The notes under the pieces were generated by a model, which worked only from the letters and a program-made list of their open reading frames with translations, searched no databases and was not told the origin of the DNA. A DNA stretch of 46,713 bases from Verrucomicrobiota bacterium. Its GTDB lineage: Bacteria > Verrucomicrobiota > Verrucomicrobiia > Limisphaerales > CAIMTB01. Positions 22,801 through 29,200 of this stretch are shown one piece after another. The stretch lies in contig CAUJJW010000163.1 of the NCBI GenBank assembly GCA_963205105.1, forward strand, positions 1 through 46,713, in the 5' to 3' direction. Position 1 is the stretch's first letter. Each line of letters starts with the position of its first letter. Position numbers and translations under genes: made by a program.

Positions 22801-23013
22801 GTCCCCCAGGAGATCGAGCGGATTGGATGCCTCCTCGACTGGCAGTAAAGCCACCTCAACAGCACGTGAAGTGTCCGGCTGCGAATCGATTGGTGAAACG
22901 CTCTCCGAAGTCACTCCACCGAGGTCGCCTGCAAGGGTCGGATCGGCCGACAAGAGCACCCTTGGCTCCAAAGCCTCCAGAGCAAACCACTGGTTGGATA
23001 GAACCCTCCCCAT
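4822..23013 (-). CDS. Giant LEPR-XLL / Calx-beta / RTX repeat surface protein, 6063 aa
   Basis: A single uninterrupted frame. The N-terminus carries the LEPR-XLL motif (LEALEPRVLLSAD, residues ~12-24), the hallmark of a family of giant proteins in PVC bacteria and marine proteobacteria. There is no Sec signal peptide. A Ser/Pro/Gly-rich linker (~30-230) follows. Residues ~240-3300 are long beta-rich repeats with an Asp-rich EF-hand-like stretch at ~1752-1823. RTX nonapeptides (GGxGxDxL type) lie at ~3312-3580. Three SdrD-B-like domains (~3582-3665, 4343-4425, 4555-4652) alternate with about six Calx-beta domains (~3722-4342 and 4662-4785). A second RTX-rich section fills ~4785-6063. The RTX and Calx-beta parts are expected to bind calcium. 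Likely role: calcium-stabilised cell-surface or secreted adhesin, possibly type I exported; both role and route are inference. The ATG at 23013 has GAGAAGG five bases upstream. It heads the three-gene operon. Confidence 0.93.
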   Translation of the reverse strand: MGRVLSNQWFALEALEPRVLLSADPTLAGDLGGVTSESVSPIDSQPDTSRAVEVALLPVEEASNPLDLLGDMGGSLAPLESASTFLPGPLETPQSHPENPPAPPDGTIPAGAESGLSDPTSVAESDPVAVTGASGGSEEVLAVVGEESSPVSGGQIASSATPSNATGVPGDVRSLADELVETLHSANGPPAGHGSSEAVGTSGASTLVLGSGDVLSGQGSPGLDLINEAGTVSPGNSPGVLNVANYTQGPEGTEVIEINGWNANNTPVVYDQVVASGNVTLDGTLKIELSGFTPVAGQTYSILKWGGVRVGEFANYLGTTVATNDQLALVPEYDDIAKELRLRVINTEGISPDIERALRDIADLAGNLLDISLPGATELPWIGGGIADILDAKQMVEDTIRDEIFNIINTIPSQAEVTRALEDLAGETFGPFTVEVLSVLGHYSDPGDTTPFYAWDVKLSIIETELTALVSTAMNEVFDFLFGPGSQLTLENRLDLDFTFGFDNTDGNALTPDAFFDLRSITPRVTAIASNLNPLQLLPPWLLANPVTNIGVNGTILLEAFIEFAPDPNLFPGGRWFSTAAPALPDFTNFQQTPGGSFDATLVLNTTLNDPTNLWAPFTFATYTGTHTLRAVDEDIFDEVDPDLTLIIDGDLIILGQQLTGIFTLSKAGASTDIAIDANVTNLDLNLTVGVGPSLRILKATGQGNFLMKDNGDLAGVMALTIAPGDGPELPGIDDLSGTFVLTFNGANAPSTVPLPNNQTVVIPGGGPYYRIDGENVTLDLAIPDIVLFAEKFTFQPIDTTPGNPNDDEQDVVVAVEGLSFDFTLPGDNKLVSVTNGDGVLLMTRIGTESGMVAEITSADVAVDIFGIAGLTGQFRVVLNDFTQPINRTVNVLGQNKLLNVQAGKYLRVEALNASLSLLAGQIGDALEVSGNFAFEQYEDPNDGKFVTLAFTNASLPFLDGTDQQVLILNNISGIFVSTDKGIAGQATVGNFQFGVPGAIGFTTNPNSDISLQINTTDEAISKTLQVGSQNLALNVDVGPFFRFRMLRVNLTVANFDVITGDFGFEQRQATSGAQMITVAARNVDFDLGPVTPFLDIRDGNGMFVINNGQFAGAAEVVLDVISTPWLVLDDGDPAPGVRMNFNFNTGTQAAIDQVFDFSGAAFSGTSGGGPTLAGLHGGVGLAGPPPVIPADPYALVPVTVPAGEFFEVTGPLKISFGAGGGSQSLSGVFTFSDVDVGGQKFVGVRAEELTFRFTAGSTEVLSFRDGVGEFAFFNDGMGGKAVLDFEAGLVNVGGTIAFEVNTTNHALVATQGGYNINLAQTNYLKVLVNGFIAVGPGSFPFDFTVEKSFATNEIFFRQVGQVPPNFLVKVDASGNIVLGTLPALPSFPQVSEGEFLPLIKQFINWLDQFRRSSVFDVTVPFTGGTTLGDAFDYAKWFIDNVYPEIASVELRSVAAFRDGSGNPLPVGQLPLAGSYAAFSFSFLIGPEAGSPGETINVNVPANTFTSAQDLANKLNAVLNGNPNTQGRVVARLNKEGQPVMALSDTEVTEHSTLLLTFAGANHPLSSLGFSNNQRAVEVERGAIADMVQAVGQALGLSPPPYDPNKKVITFDVGLNHNLPVLNLPFDFGESLGLIAEANLNGSLAASINLKLGMTLGFDFSAVEVPMIISSPLVPVPSNGRLSADASFDVYLNGDPVPISIHLNAADTNGFTRMEQLVNLINATFATKNYLGQPLNKWIIARKGETRIVIMGLQEDRDGDKNFDDFNEDLNFNNVLDPGEDLDGDGRLDLNEDANNNKILDAGEDIDGDGILDGGEDLNGDGSFQNRLGLINLIVLAARANNPAATEIGIGTDAVDIAGQNYLVSSGKSALKGLFIDNAAFDASLTVTGAATGNIRIGFLDVAVQAGTAFSTTPPIRLQVDIRNGSTGQTRFYIPELMQGLASLDDLTADLTLTGGFQGQLKLGVDPALGLVLPANANIGIQIPDITDLTFNSEPYAPGKTGIFLTYTGLNGIQNFSDISFLQILQALRAIVATLSEIEGFGFLDEEIPFIEISIADMLKWADKVADIVDGVADGSPQSLQKMIGIFQEKIEELFHINGRNQNIFKLTVDDVPNPFPQIVSGNVEALFNPAGLNNGLRFRANGTGLANARIVIVGSTDASGGLALANWDATGQVLTIKIDSGVTTANAIVAALAGLGSPWTAQLTEGGGTGFVNRTAIKVHLNFTTGFGHTIPLQFNVADLLARIAGDNSQAAEFLADASSLINIEGDGSLSVSASAGVVLDFGLDITNPLGIKPFVYDTTKASLKLEVIGTDLEFEASLGSVVGIFVRDGSVTLDADGDPDTQGKAELSLGFKDNNGDGRHYFSESLFAGESFGFTARAGLTADLPIFAPVEGLPLGSDADNNNDGYPDNHLVVDIPDLIRLFLPDQANTPTATIQMRGLNNDFIITTSDDAKDGFKVVFVHDPTLAPKAQYAAGSNTLTLTINSGTTTTNQIIAAIAAQAPTFSASLTPDDDADPKNPPLSNNGTGSLVKTTIATPDFSQLFNNLDLCAILDKSAGLFLDGLDKALGFIQDGLNDAVASIDLPLIGDGLAGTANFIEDFREGLLADLRNAIAQNGGSATETIENALKQVLWNILGKPGADLLVDPVTGSALETYQQIDIQLDCDNGLQVNLRLHKALFALDTGDALSIDIGVPGFGLELDGNLQLQLAFDFKFGFGINKKDGFYFVTDWQPNLESVDTDNVNASAMASSAELFLGFSIVPKLAGSAELFFLELAVEDMGSYFRGGFEIDLKDPNNDGKLTFAELTSPGLDFGKVFDANLGAEANIDLSAALSFGGSAAFPRVLADFHLDWSWDLKEGQKGPNINVDEIYLDLGSYISDFLGPVLGKLREFTAPADPILEMVTTPLPIISDLLGEPITFLDLAESFGYLDPGTRKFIEIIAQVVDVIELVGNFDGKSLLIPMGAFEMIANIGGGTPKANPTGKLLNSFAQDLDAIKNANPNAGGAEVNETIGFTGKLDASVFHFPIWDNPAEIFGLFTGNAVRLIEVRLPTFKFEFTYVQKIPIYGPLYARFGGTVGAELTFGFGYDTYGIQKYISSEEKNVIDIFDGFYIIDFDEAGNERPEIRLYGEIFAGASIDLGVAEAGVEGGVRVTVDFDLNDFNDDGRIRISELIALAEIDPLCLFNIHGTVDLFLRAFLKVNLLLFSIDAEWEFLTVTLFEFEFTCQLPEPAAYDEATGTLTLNIGEDAADRLALDMTDGAERFIVKHIADEADGETVEVNWEGFVTEFKGVKLIYVKNAGKKNDYIDLRGTNSPVDINLGDGNDTIYLGDGGGTIDGGEGDDTIIGGGAGLVIRGGGGRDKITVFGTASIYGDDGADDITGSDGDDTIEGGGGSDKIVAGLGNDTIKGGSGNDFIDAGLGDDVVYGDDGADEIRGGDGNDRLFGGGGDDLLLAGSGDDVLIGENGDDELHGHSGVDLLVGSTVQSWSPQVLPTAVLMTQNGLNLTGIGFEDDPNQSDDDALIGGGNYDFLFGGRGDDFLFGGNFFSSGESQVIEEDDNDFLDGGVGDDDLHGDDAQGKTGDRDTGIAVRSTVWLDLNGNNVRDEGEPGAAGVTVVLYSPSDPTFKATTKTKEDGSFKFTGLDPEKYFMVFKAPYNTGTGKGLKLVLANQSENEALDSDAQINKPELALVGEPVGQPHIGASDTFTLHVNETLTTVNAGVIGQVVLTVGDATAEEGQTGASFMNFTVNLSRALKVPVTVQVRTVNGSATAFGAKKDYIGIHQTLRFEPGEKTKSLAVSILGDFTYEGWYEQFDLVIENPVSSPEDPVFFSDGGQVSTTVKGTIIGDDGPPELSISDYVPERSGLNPAAENTQAQFTVRLSNPSEDIVTVSWKTVDAAAFEAVGQQHYASTGTDYLPDGDVLVFLPGETEKTLSVNLLNDTIDEYDERFFVQLYNAQKALLADPHGVGIIADDDVPVRASISLDPIYQVPGSPYTTEVFEGGVATFKVTLNKASEKDVWVSYASSQGTAVTALPLLTVILTGQRPDYIHAPEPGALPDVQRLHFAPGETEKLLIVSTRDQDTFPEPVETFFINLLAAENAVVGQNHGVIRIQDNDTGSGNAGLSPISFAQTQYFVHEYEPFALITLIKTDGVGAASAIFYTQDITATSGADYTGGGFLVNFAANEFVKTVQIPILDDQIWEGDETVRLTMRSFTGKPASAAPFVATLTILDNEKLPLVQLLDPVVTVTEGLDAKVVFRLFSTTQAFGIRVFYKTVDLTAFDVLDYDGATGFVDMQVIVDGGTEGVIEIPIKNDALLEAPESFGLVLTGIEHAQLKNHKGTVIIRDDETDTITGYVFLDSNRNGFFDFDERGLEGVVVVATNPDNPFFDIDVTDNNGRYDVDSSYGDVTLRVIESSLTELHPSQTQLKFYTGFELTTENDTQVIQFLGGSGLELFTPVGYAPKPLKFGFGDGAEPVGRGGTDDTVFGGPGNDFIDAGAGDDHVVGGHWQTATNHWSPINQGQYDAKIRALDPLNPPAGQTYEWLRPLNGLIFDVDTVGMGNNASVSGWVLIDPPTLLPLPYSGMVINLLDDKGNVVDTVRSTAGLPVNYSFPGVFPGKYQLEFYVPQGYSATPNIDPDNFRSPVFDLAANANYDLDITIQPGPQLPTSDEVVFHKPNYIVGQGEEDSYAVIKLVRGDATRKEAVVLWTEELQGLPDAAQENVHYEPVRTVINFEVGQYERTVTVKILADGPIDECESVQLKLNLYAATGAPLGEARLIIQDIAAAIEDNDTIRGGDDWDLILGDSGYIPKHLHPGRFLQPAPGDPSPPPVLDPYLEVKFSGGPGDDSIDAGRNIDRVFGQGGDDLIDGGYGSDIIDAGLGDDLIAVSWGDDIVEGNYDRDVLEGTRDADHFVEQGAGPGGADRLRFDLPGTNFDTTITFTGIEHVRLLGGVGNNVFTLTDWTGSAEVFGFFGSDRLVVDNDVHMTLKDGIGESLTLLSPVAKFLLPSISTAGAIEDGPTKSLILGNQSSAPLGGMIGLPQAKTEFGFLAAAKFLNGHDRASLTLGNGSLYTLTGVETSHLIGGPGGNKLNAAQYSGDVTFQGKGGDDEMIGGDGDDTFVFTTADTGTDTVVGNGDGASAANDQGFDTLDFTALGQNLTIDLSLLNTPKTAWAGAPLSLLYTDEDLDAVLGGTGNDVLVGNARDNLLLGGPGNDTLEGRGGSETYAFDADLNWGIETVIEDLSDLTGRDILDFSKTQGVAVVVDLNLGTPQVIGGLTLVLGAGGLEEVIGGDQGDFITGNGNANTLRGGPGNDTLLGLGGDDVLQGGPGFDTMAGGDGTDTLEDSGNVHFTLNDANVFKSNGEIDAIQGIEHASLLGGAAANVFNLTGWTGNADIDGGGHVADRFLMTASADFQLLDFGPSGVRITLDHPVVDTVVDQTIDLTGFEIFQITGGATDDVIDGSALTPDAGGQPRGAFTFNGGLGNDRLIGTPWDDTLTGGEGNDIFDGGTGNDLMDGGNGTDQIVITRDADRFTLLNGSVLIDEDSATEGSELDTITSIESLSVVGGPGDNIFDATGWTSGDITIDGAGHVAGDTVVAAGDGNYTVTDTSIIVSGGNGNISAVNIERANLTGGPGNNVLDASGFSGQAILSGLGGDDTLIGGSGVSFLLGGDGNDTLVSGSGNTAMQGGAGDDRYVFDVDGPLGLDLVADTSGIDTLDFSSTTTVALSVNLSIPAAAQVVHANLTLNLVDASPAIENAIGGEQNDILIGNSLANRLEGRSGIDAMAGLNGSDTLVGGANNDLLSGGADTDRYEFDADSALGTDVILDSGGTDTFDFSETTTQAIQMNLGNTAGPQVVNGNLTVHITPAALIENVIGGSMNDQLTGNAADNLLSGGLGDDVLNGAGGTDTVQEVRDDTFELTNGQLLVGVELDSLVSIEQAVLLGGASDNVMDASGFTLGRVAMLGLGGNDTLIGGGSHDILAGGAGEDQLEGRAGNDIAWGGRGNDTYRFDLTVPLGVDLVLENVDEGSDTLAGIPVDAVDVASNAIQVISPNLTLVLVNLNVENIEP
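4825..8660 (-). other. C-terminal RTX section with two interleaved module types
   Basis: RTX nonapeptides alternate with two further modules. One is a short unit of the form IE-x4-L-x-GG-x3-N-x2-D-A-S-G-W/F-T-G, seen about seven times near 8200, 7800, 6900, 6650, 6350, 6150 and 5200. The other, resembling serralysin-type C-terminal repeats, has Y-x-F-D-x-D-x2-L-G-x-D-x-V, then D-T-L-D-F-S, then N-L-T-L, and occurs near 7350, 5950, 5600 and 5000. Confidence 0.7.
8660..12270 (-). other. Calx-beta and SdrD-B domain section of the giant protein
   Basis: This part encodes about six Calx-beta domains, recognisable from repeated DYxxxxxTLRFxPGExxKxxxVxIxxD patterns. They are interrupted by SdrD-B-like domains (for example VWLDLNGNNVRDEGEPGAAG and VFLDSNRNGFFDFDERGLEG). 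Both families are common in calcium-stabilised extracellular stalks. Domain limits are approximate. Confidence 0.75.
12270..13080 (-). other. RTX calcium-binding block 1 of the giant protein
   Basis: Translated on the minus strand this segment is an almost unbroken run of nonapeptides such as GGSGNDFID, GGDGNDRLF and GENGDDELH. This is the calcium-binding beta-roll of RTX proteins. It lies in the middle of the polypeptide rather than at the C-terminus, immediately before the first SdrD-B-like domain. Confidence 0.85.
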
Positions 23014-23238
23014 GAAGACCTTCTCAGTAGAACAGTAACGATTCTGCTAAGTCAATCCTGCAAAGTATTCTAGCTGATACCCTTAACAGAACAGCACTCA
23101 CTTGGGTCCGAACGAAGTCGGTCCCTTGACCCGGCCGGCAGGTTATGAAATACCCTTCCCATCCCAATCTTCCGAGGTCGCCGCAGACGTTCCCACCCCG
23201 AGCTCTGTCGACCTCGGACCAGCGAAAGCAACCATCTC
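23014..23238. promoter_or_regulatory. Divergent intergenic region between the giant operon and the 2545-aa gene
   Basis: This 225-base, comparatively AT-rich gap separates two divergent surface-protein transcription units and should hold both promoters. On the minus strand a TTGACT (23055-23050) and a TAGAAT (23072-23067) resemble -35 and -10 hexamers, but they do not form a correctly spaced pair with each other. On the plus strand a TTGACC lies at 23126-23131 without a convincing -10. Only the region, not exact promoters, is supported. Confidence 0.4.
23171..23218 (+). repeat. Perfect 10-bp inverted repeat in the leader of the 2545-aa gene
   Basis: TCCGAGGTCG (23171-23180) and CGACCTCGGA (23209-23218) are exact reverse complements separated by 28 bases. 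In RNA they could form a stable GC-rich stem ending 20 bases before the TTG start. As DNA they could be an operator. Confidence 0.6.
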
Positions 23239-26200
23239 TTGTCCCCTCTACGCTCTCTCTTGGTGGCCCTGGCTTTCCTGGTCCAATCACGCGTCACCTC
23301 CGCACAAGTGCTCGAAATAGAGCCGCTCCCCAACAGCCGGTTCCTCCTGCGATGGCCCGCGTCCGGTGAAGGCGCTGTTCTTCAGGAATCACCCAGCGTT
23401 GGACCCGCTTCGGCCTGGCTTTCGGTGCCCGAATCCCATGAGACGGCAGGCGCCTTTCGCCAAGTGGTGGTCAGCGCCAGCGGGCAAACCCGGTTCTTCC
23501 GGCTCTTCCGCTTTTCCGCCGAGCCTGCCCGAGTCATCGAAACTTCACCCGCCGACGGTGAAACGGAGGTCTCCGTGCATCGCGAAACCGTGTTCCGGTT
23601 CGATGCACCCCTCGCTCCCGACACCCTCCTGGACGCCGCCATCGTCTCCGCCCGGGCCGCCGGAACCCCTCTGCTGACCCGCTCCGAGCTCGCCACCGAC
23701 CGACGGTCCGTGGCGCTGTTCTATCTGGAGCCCATCCCGGCCAATACCCGGGTCCAAGTCCGATTCGATGGATTCCGCGTCCTGGATGATGCCGTGCGCG
23801 CCTTGGATGCGGACGCCGATGGCTTGCCCGGAGGCTTGCTTGAAACTTCCTTCACCACGGTCAACGCCACCGCGGTCGGCAGCACAGCCGTGGTGGGTCA
23901 GGTGTTGGCCTCCGAGAAGAATCCCGATGGCTCGGATCGTCCGCTCCGAGGGGTCACCATCACGGTCGACGGCGCCGAGCAAGACCTGCGGACCCAGACC
24001 GCCTCGGACGGTACCTTCCGTCTCCAACCCGCTCCAGCAGGCCGTTTTTTTGTTCACATCGACGGCCGAACATCGCCGTTAAGCCTTTGGCCTGAAGGCG
24101 CTTATTACCCGTTTGTCGGAAAGACCTGGGAAGCGGAACCCGGTCGAACCAACAACCTCGCGGGCGGCGATGGCCGCATCTTTCTCCCCCTGGTACCCGC
24201 CGACGCCCTGCAAACCGTCAGCGCTACCGACACGACCGTGGTTGCGTTCTCTCCCTCGGTTGTCGCCGCCTCCCCCGCCCTGGCCGGGGTCGAAATCCGG
24301 GTTCCAGCCAATGCCCTCTTCTCCGACAACGGCACCCGGGGCGGGCGGGTGGGGTTGGCACCCGTGGCGCCCGATCGTTTGCCGGAACCTCTGCCTCCCG
24401 GTCTCAGCCTCCCCCTGGTCATCACCATCCAAACCGATGGACCCAGCAATTTTGACCGCCCGGTGCCCGTGCGCTTTCCAAACCTGCCAGACCCGATCAC
24501 GGGCGAAGTGCTGCCTGCGGGAGCCAAAACGGCGCTGTGGAGTTTCGATCATGACACCGGCCGCTGGGAGATTGCTGGGCCCATGACCATCTCCGCCGAT
24601 GGCCGGTTCGCGGAGACCGACCCCGGCGTGGGCGTACGACAACCCGGTTGGCACGGCGCCGCCCCAGGCGGTCCTGGAGGTGGCCCGGGAGGCCCCGGCG
24701 GCGGCGGTCCCGGCGACGATTGCGAGACCTGCGACGACGATCCGCCCAAGGAACCGCCGGATTGCAACTTCTTCGACCCGTTCTGCGAAGGGAACAACTG
24801 CCGGAAGGAAGCCCGTCTCTTGGCCAATTCAGTGGAGGACCTGATCCTCGACATCGGCGCGGCCAACATGAAGGACGGTGCTCCAGGATGCGCGGCGGGA
24901 ATCGCCGGGTCCGCCGCCCGCGCCGCCCGAGATTGCGCCCTCGACCTGGAACCCTGCGGCGGTATCGATATCGGCAACCCCATCATCGACGGCGCGGTGG
25001 GGGCAGCCCTGGGTTGCATACCGAAAGTTGGAGCCATCCTGGGAACTGCATGGACCTTCAAGTCGGTCATTTTTAACGTCGATGCCGTTATCGATTGCGC
25101 CGGCAAGCAAGGCCAACGCACGTCGCTCCATGGCGCCATCGGCGGCGTGGGAGGTTCCTTCAACCCCGTGGCGGCCCGGCTCAAGTTGTTGCTCAGCCAG
25201 CAACTCGAAGTCTGTGAAGCCTCCAGCAATCTCGTGGCCGCCTGGTTCGGACCAGCCTGGGCCGTGGCTCAAACTCCCCAGGAAACCGACCTCTACGCTG
25301 CCTTCTTCCGGGCCGTCGCCGACACCGTTCAGCCTGACAGCGACGGCCAACGCGCGGTGACCGCCGCCGAGCGGGCCGCCTTGCTCGAATTGCCCCGTCC
25401 GTCGTCCGCTTCCGCCACGGATGTCGAACAATTGCTGAACCGGCTGAACCTCATGGCCACCGGTGCGTTCCGGGCCGGAACCCCCGAAGCCGACGCCTTC
25501 CTGGCCGCCCAAGCCCAATGGGACGCGGTCGTCGAAAAGCGCTTGGCCGAGGGCTGGGAGACGCTCTGGGACGGCATCCTCCGGGTCGCCGCCGTGGTGT
25601 CCTCGCTGGCCGAACCAGCCGCAGGTTCTTCTTCCTACGGCACTTGGACCTCTTCAGTGGCCAACCCGAGCCTGCACGCCCTCCCGGCCGACAACGCCAC
25701 CAGCCTGGAACCGGCGTTTCCCAAACGGTCCCACTTCTTTGACCTTCAAGACCTTGCCACCGGCTTTCGCCGCCAGGGCCGCCTGACCCCGGACGGCAAG
25801 CTCCCACCCCAGATCCTGGCCATCGATCGACGTTATCGCATCTCCTACTTGGACCCGGAAACCGGCCGCATCGGATCCGCCACCTTCCGTTCCGCCAGCG
25901 CCGGTCGGCGCACCCGTATCCCTGCCGCACCTCTCCTCCAGGATGCAGGCCCCGACCGGGATGGCGACAGCCTGGGAGATCGCGCGGAATGGATTCTGGG
26001 CAGCGACCCCGCCAACCCTGATTCGGACGGTGATGGTGCCGCCGACGGCGCGGAGTTCCGCACCGGCGACAACCCGATCGATGGCCGTGAGGTGGTCATC
26101 GGAGTCATCGGCGGCGCGGACACCCCGGGCACGGCCGAACAGGTGGCGGTTGATGGTGAAACGGCGTTGGTTGCCGACGGCAACTCGGGAGTCGCCGTCT

Positions 26201-29200
26201 TCGATCTTTCCGATCCCCGTTCGCCTGTCCGGATCGCCCAAGTCAACATACCCGGGGTAAGGTCCGTGGCCTTGAGTGGCGGCTGGGCGCTTGTCGGACG
26301 AGCCAATGGAGCCAGCCTGCTGGACCTTCGGGTCCCCTCGCTGCCCGCGGTCCTGACCAACTTCACCGGTGCCGGTGTGTTCTCGTTCGCGCTGGCCTCG
26401 CCCTTCGGCTATTTCGGGCGCGGCTCCAATATCGAGGTCGTGGATCTGGTGACCGCCCGCCTCCTGCAGCCAGTCGCTCTCGGCGCTCCGGTTCAGGACT
26501 TTGCGGTGATCGGTGATGTGCTTCACGTCCTGACGGCCGTCGATCTCCGGCTGTTTCGTCGGGTCGGAGCCACCTTGCAGGAACTTTCCCGAATCCCGGT
26601 ATCCGGCGGGCCGTCCCCGTTGGAGACTGGGCGCAAGTTGTTCGCGGGCGGCGGCCGGGCCTACGTCGGCTACTTCGACGGCTTTACCATCCTGGATGTT
26701 TCGAACCCGACCGCACCGGTCGTGCTGGCCCGGCAACCTCGGACCCAGGCGGCCATCCACGACCTCGTCGAGAACGGTTCCGGCCAACTGGTGGCCACGA
26801 CCAGTTTTTCGGGAACCGGCACCCTCGCCGTCTCGCTGTACGACGTGCTCAGCGGCACTTCCACCACCAACTTCATCGCCAACCTGCCTACCCCGGGCGA
26901 TCCGCGTGCCATCGCCATTCATCGTGGACTCGCCTACGTCGCCGATGGCCCCGCCGGCCTGCAAGTGCTCAACTTCCTATCCCGCGACACCGCCGGGCAA
27001 CGCCCCTCCATCGCTTTCGGCCCGCCTCTCGACACCCAGGCGTCGCTCGAAATCGGCAGTACGCCCCTGCTCACCTTCACCACCGGCGACGATCGCCAGG
27101 TGCGCGAGGTCGAACTCCACCGGGACGGCCAACGAATCGCATCCGCCGGCTCCTTCCCATTCCAAATACCCCTGCCCATCGCACCCGCCGCGGCCGGCCA
27201 AAACTCCGTCGTTTTCCGCGCGCGGGCCATCGATACCGCCGGGAACGAACGTTGGACGGACGAGCGTCGCGTGACGCTGACCCCGGATCAAACACCGCCG
27301 GAGATCTACCTCCTTAGCCCCGCCAACGGTGGTGAATTCCTCCCCGGCACTGTTGACGCCATCATCGTCGGTTTCTCCGAAGGCATGTCGGTCGACTCCT
27401 TATCCACCAGCCTCCTGCTGAACGAAGCCGGCCCCGATGGCAATCATGGCACCGCCGACGACCGCGCCATCCCGGTCAGCCTCGTGTACCAGAGCGTCAA
27501 CTTGACCGCTGAATTGCGGCCGAACCCTGCCTTCCCCGCCGGACGGTATCGCCTTCGAGCCACCACCGGCCTCACCGATGCCGCGGGGCTTGCTCTCGCA
27601 TCCGAGCGAGTCTGGACCTTCCGGATCCCTCCACCCGCCGTGATCGCCAGCACGCCCAACAACAGATCCAGCCACCGCCCCGGCACCCTCACCCAGATCA
27701 CCGCTCGTTTCAGCGGTCTGATGGACGCCCCCTCCCTGCGTTCCGGCGGATTCCGCCTCGCCCACGCCGGATCCGACGATCAGGTCGGCACCGCCGACGA
27801 CGTGCCGTTGGACGTTTCCACTCTGAGCTTCTCGGCGGTTTCCAACCGCATGTCCTTCGTGCCGGCCACACCCCTGCGAAGCGGCCAATACCGCGCCACC
27901 CTGACCACCAACGCGGTCGACATCCTCGGCAACTCCCTCGCCGCCGCGGTCTCCTGGAACTTCTCCGTGCCGTTCCCTTCGGTGACGTCCGTCGATCCCC
28001 CCGATGGTCATGCACGCCCGGTGAATGGAATCTCCTCCATCCAGGTCGGGTTCTCCGAACCCATGGAACCGGCGTCCCTCGCGGTCGGCCTCACTCTCGC
28101 CCTCACCAACGGTTCACCCACCCTCGGCGGGGTGGTCGACTACGACCCTGCCACCCAACTCGGCACGCTCCGCTTCAGCGGACCCCTGCCCCCGGGTGAA
28201 TACCTGTTCCAGGTCACCAGCAACGCCACCGATCGGTTCGGGAATCCGGTGAACCCGACCTTCACCTCACGATTCGGCGTTCATGGTCCGGTGTCCTGGG
28301 CCGTCGATGCCGATGGCACCTGGAACACCTCCACCAACTGGTCACCCCATCGCCCCGGACTCGCCGACGACGTGGTGATCGACCGGCCAGCCGGCGTCTT
28401 CACCATTTCCCACACCACCGGCCAGTCGTTGGTGAACACCCTCCACGCCGCGGAAAACCTGCGCCTCACCGGTGGCGGCCTCACCCTCCAGTCCAACTCA
28501 ATCATCACCGGATCCGTCTTCGTTCAGAATGGCGTCCTTTCCAACCCGGCGAATCTCAGGATCACCGGGCCCGTCACTTTTGGACCGAACGCCACGGTGC
28601 GCGGTGGAGGCACCCTGACCCTGGCCGGCCCCGCCGCTCTAGAAGGTGGTACTTTGGCCAACTCGGTCGGGATCGGCGGCCAAACCATGGTGCTGGAAGG
28701 TGGCCCACTGACTTGGGCCACCGGAAACCTGGATCCCGACCTCAGCTCCAGCCCCACGCTTTGGATCCTCAACCCGGGAACCTCCCTCGAAGCCGTCTCA
28801 GGTTCCACTTCCCGGGATTGGCAGGCCACCCGGTCGGCGATCTGGAATCGCGGCACGTTCCGCCAAAGCGGCACCACCAACCGGCTCCGCTGGATCAGTC
28901 TCAGCATCACCAACGATGGCCTCTGGGACATCACCGCCGGTCAGGCCGACGTCCAGGGAAGCCTCGTCCAGTCCGGACGTCTCGCCATTGCCGCCGACAG
29001 TTCCCTGCGTCTCAGCGGCGATACGGGAACCTTCCAACTCGCCGAAGGCGGCGTCATCGAAGGTGCCGGTGAATTCAGCGTCCGCCGCAAGGAGACCCAG
29101 CTCGCTGGCCGCTTCGCCATCACCGGCGGCGCCACCTTCGAAAGCCTCACCGCCAACCTCACCGGCCCCCTCGAACCCGGCAACGGCGCGCTCACCTTCA

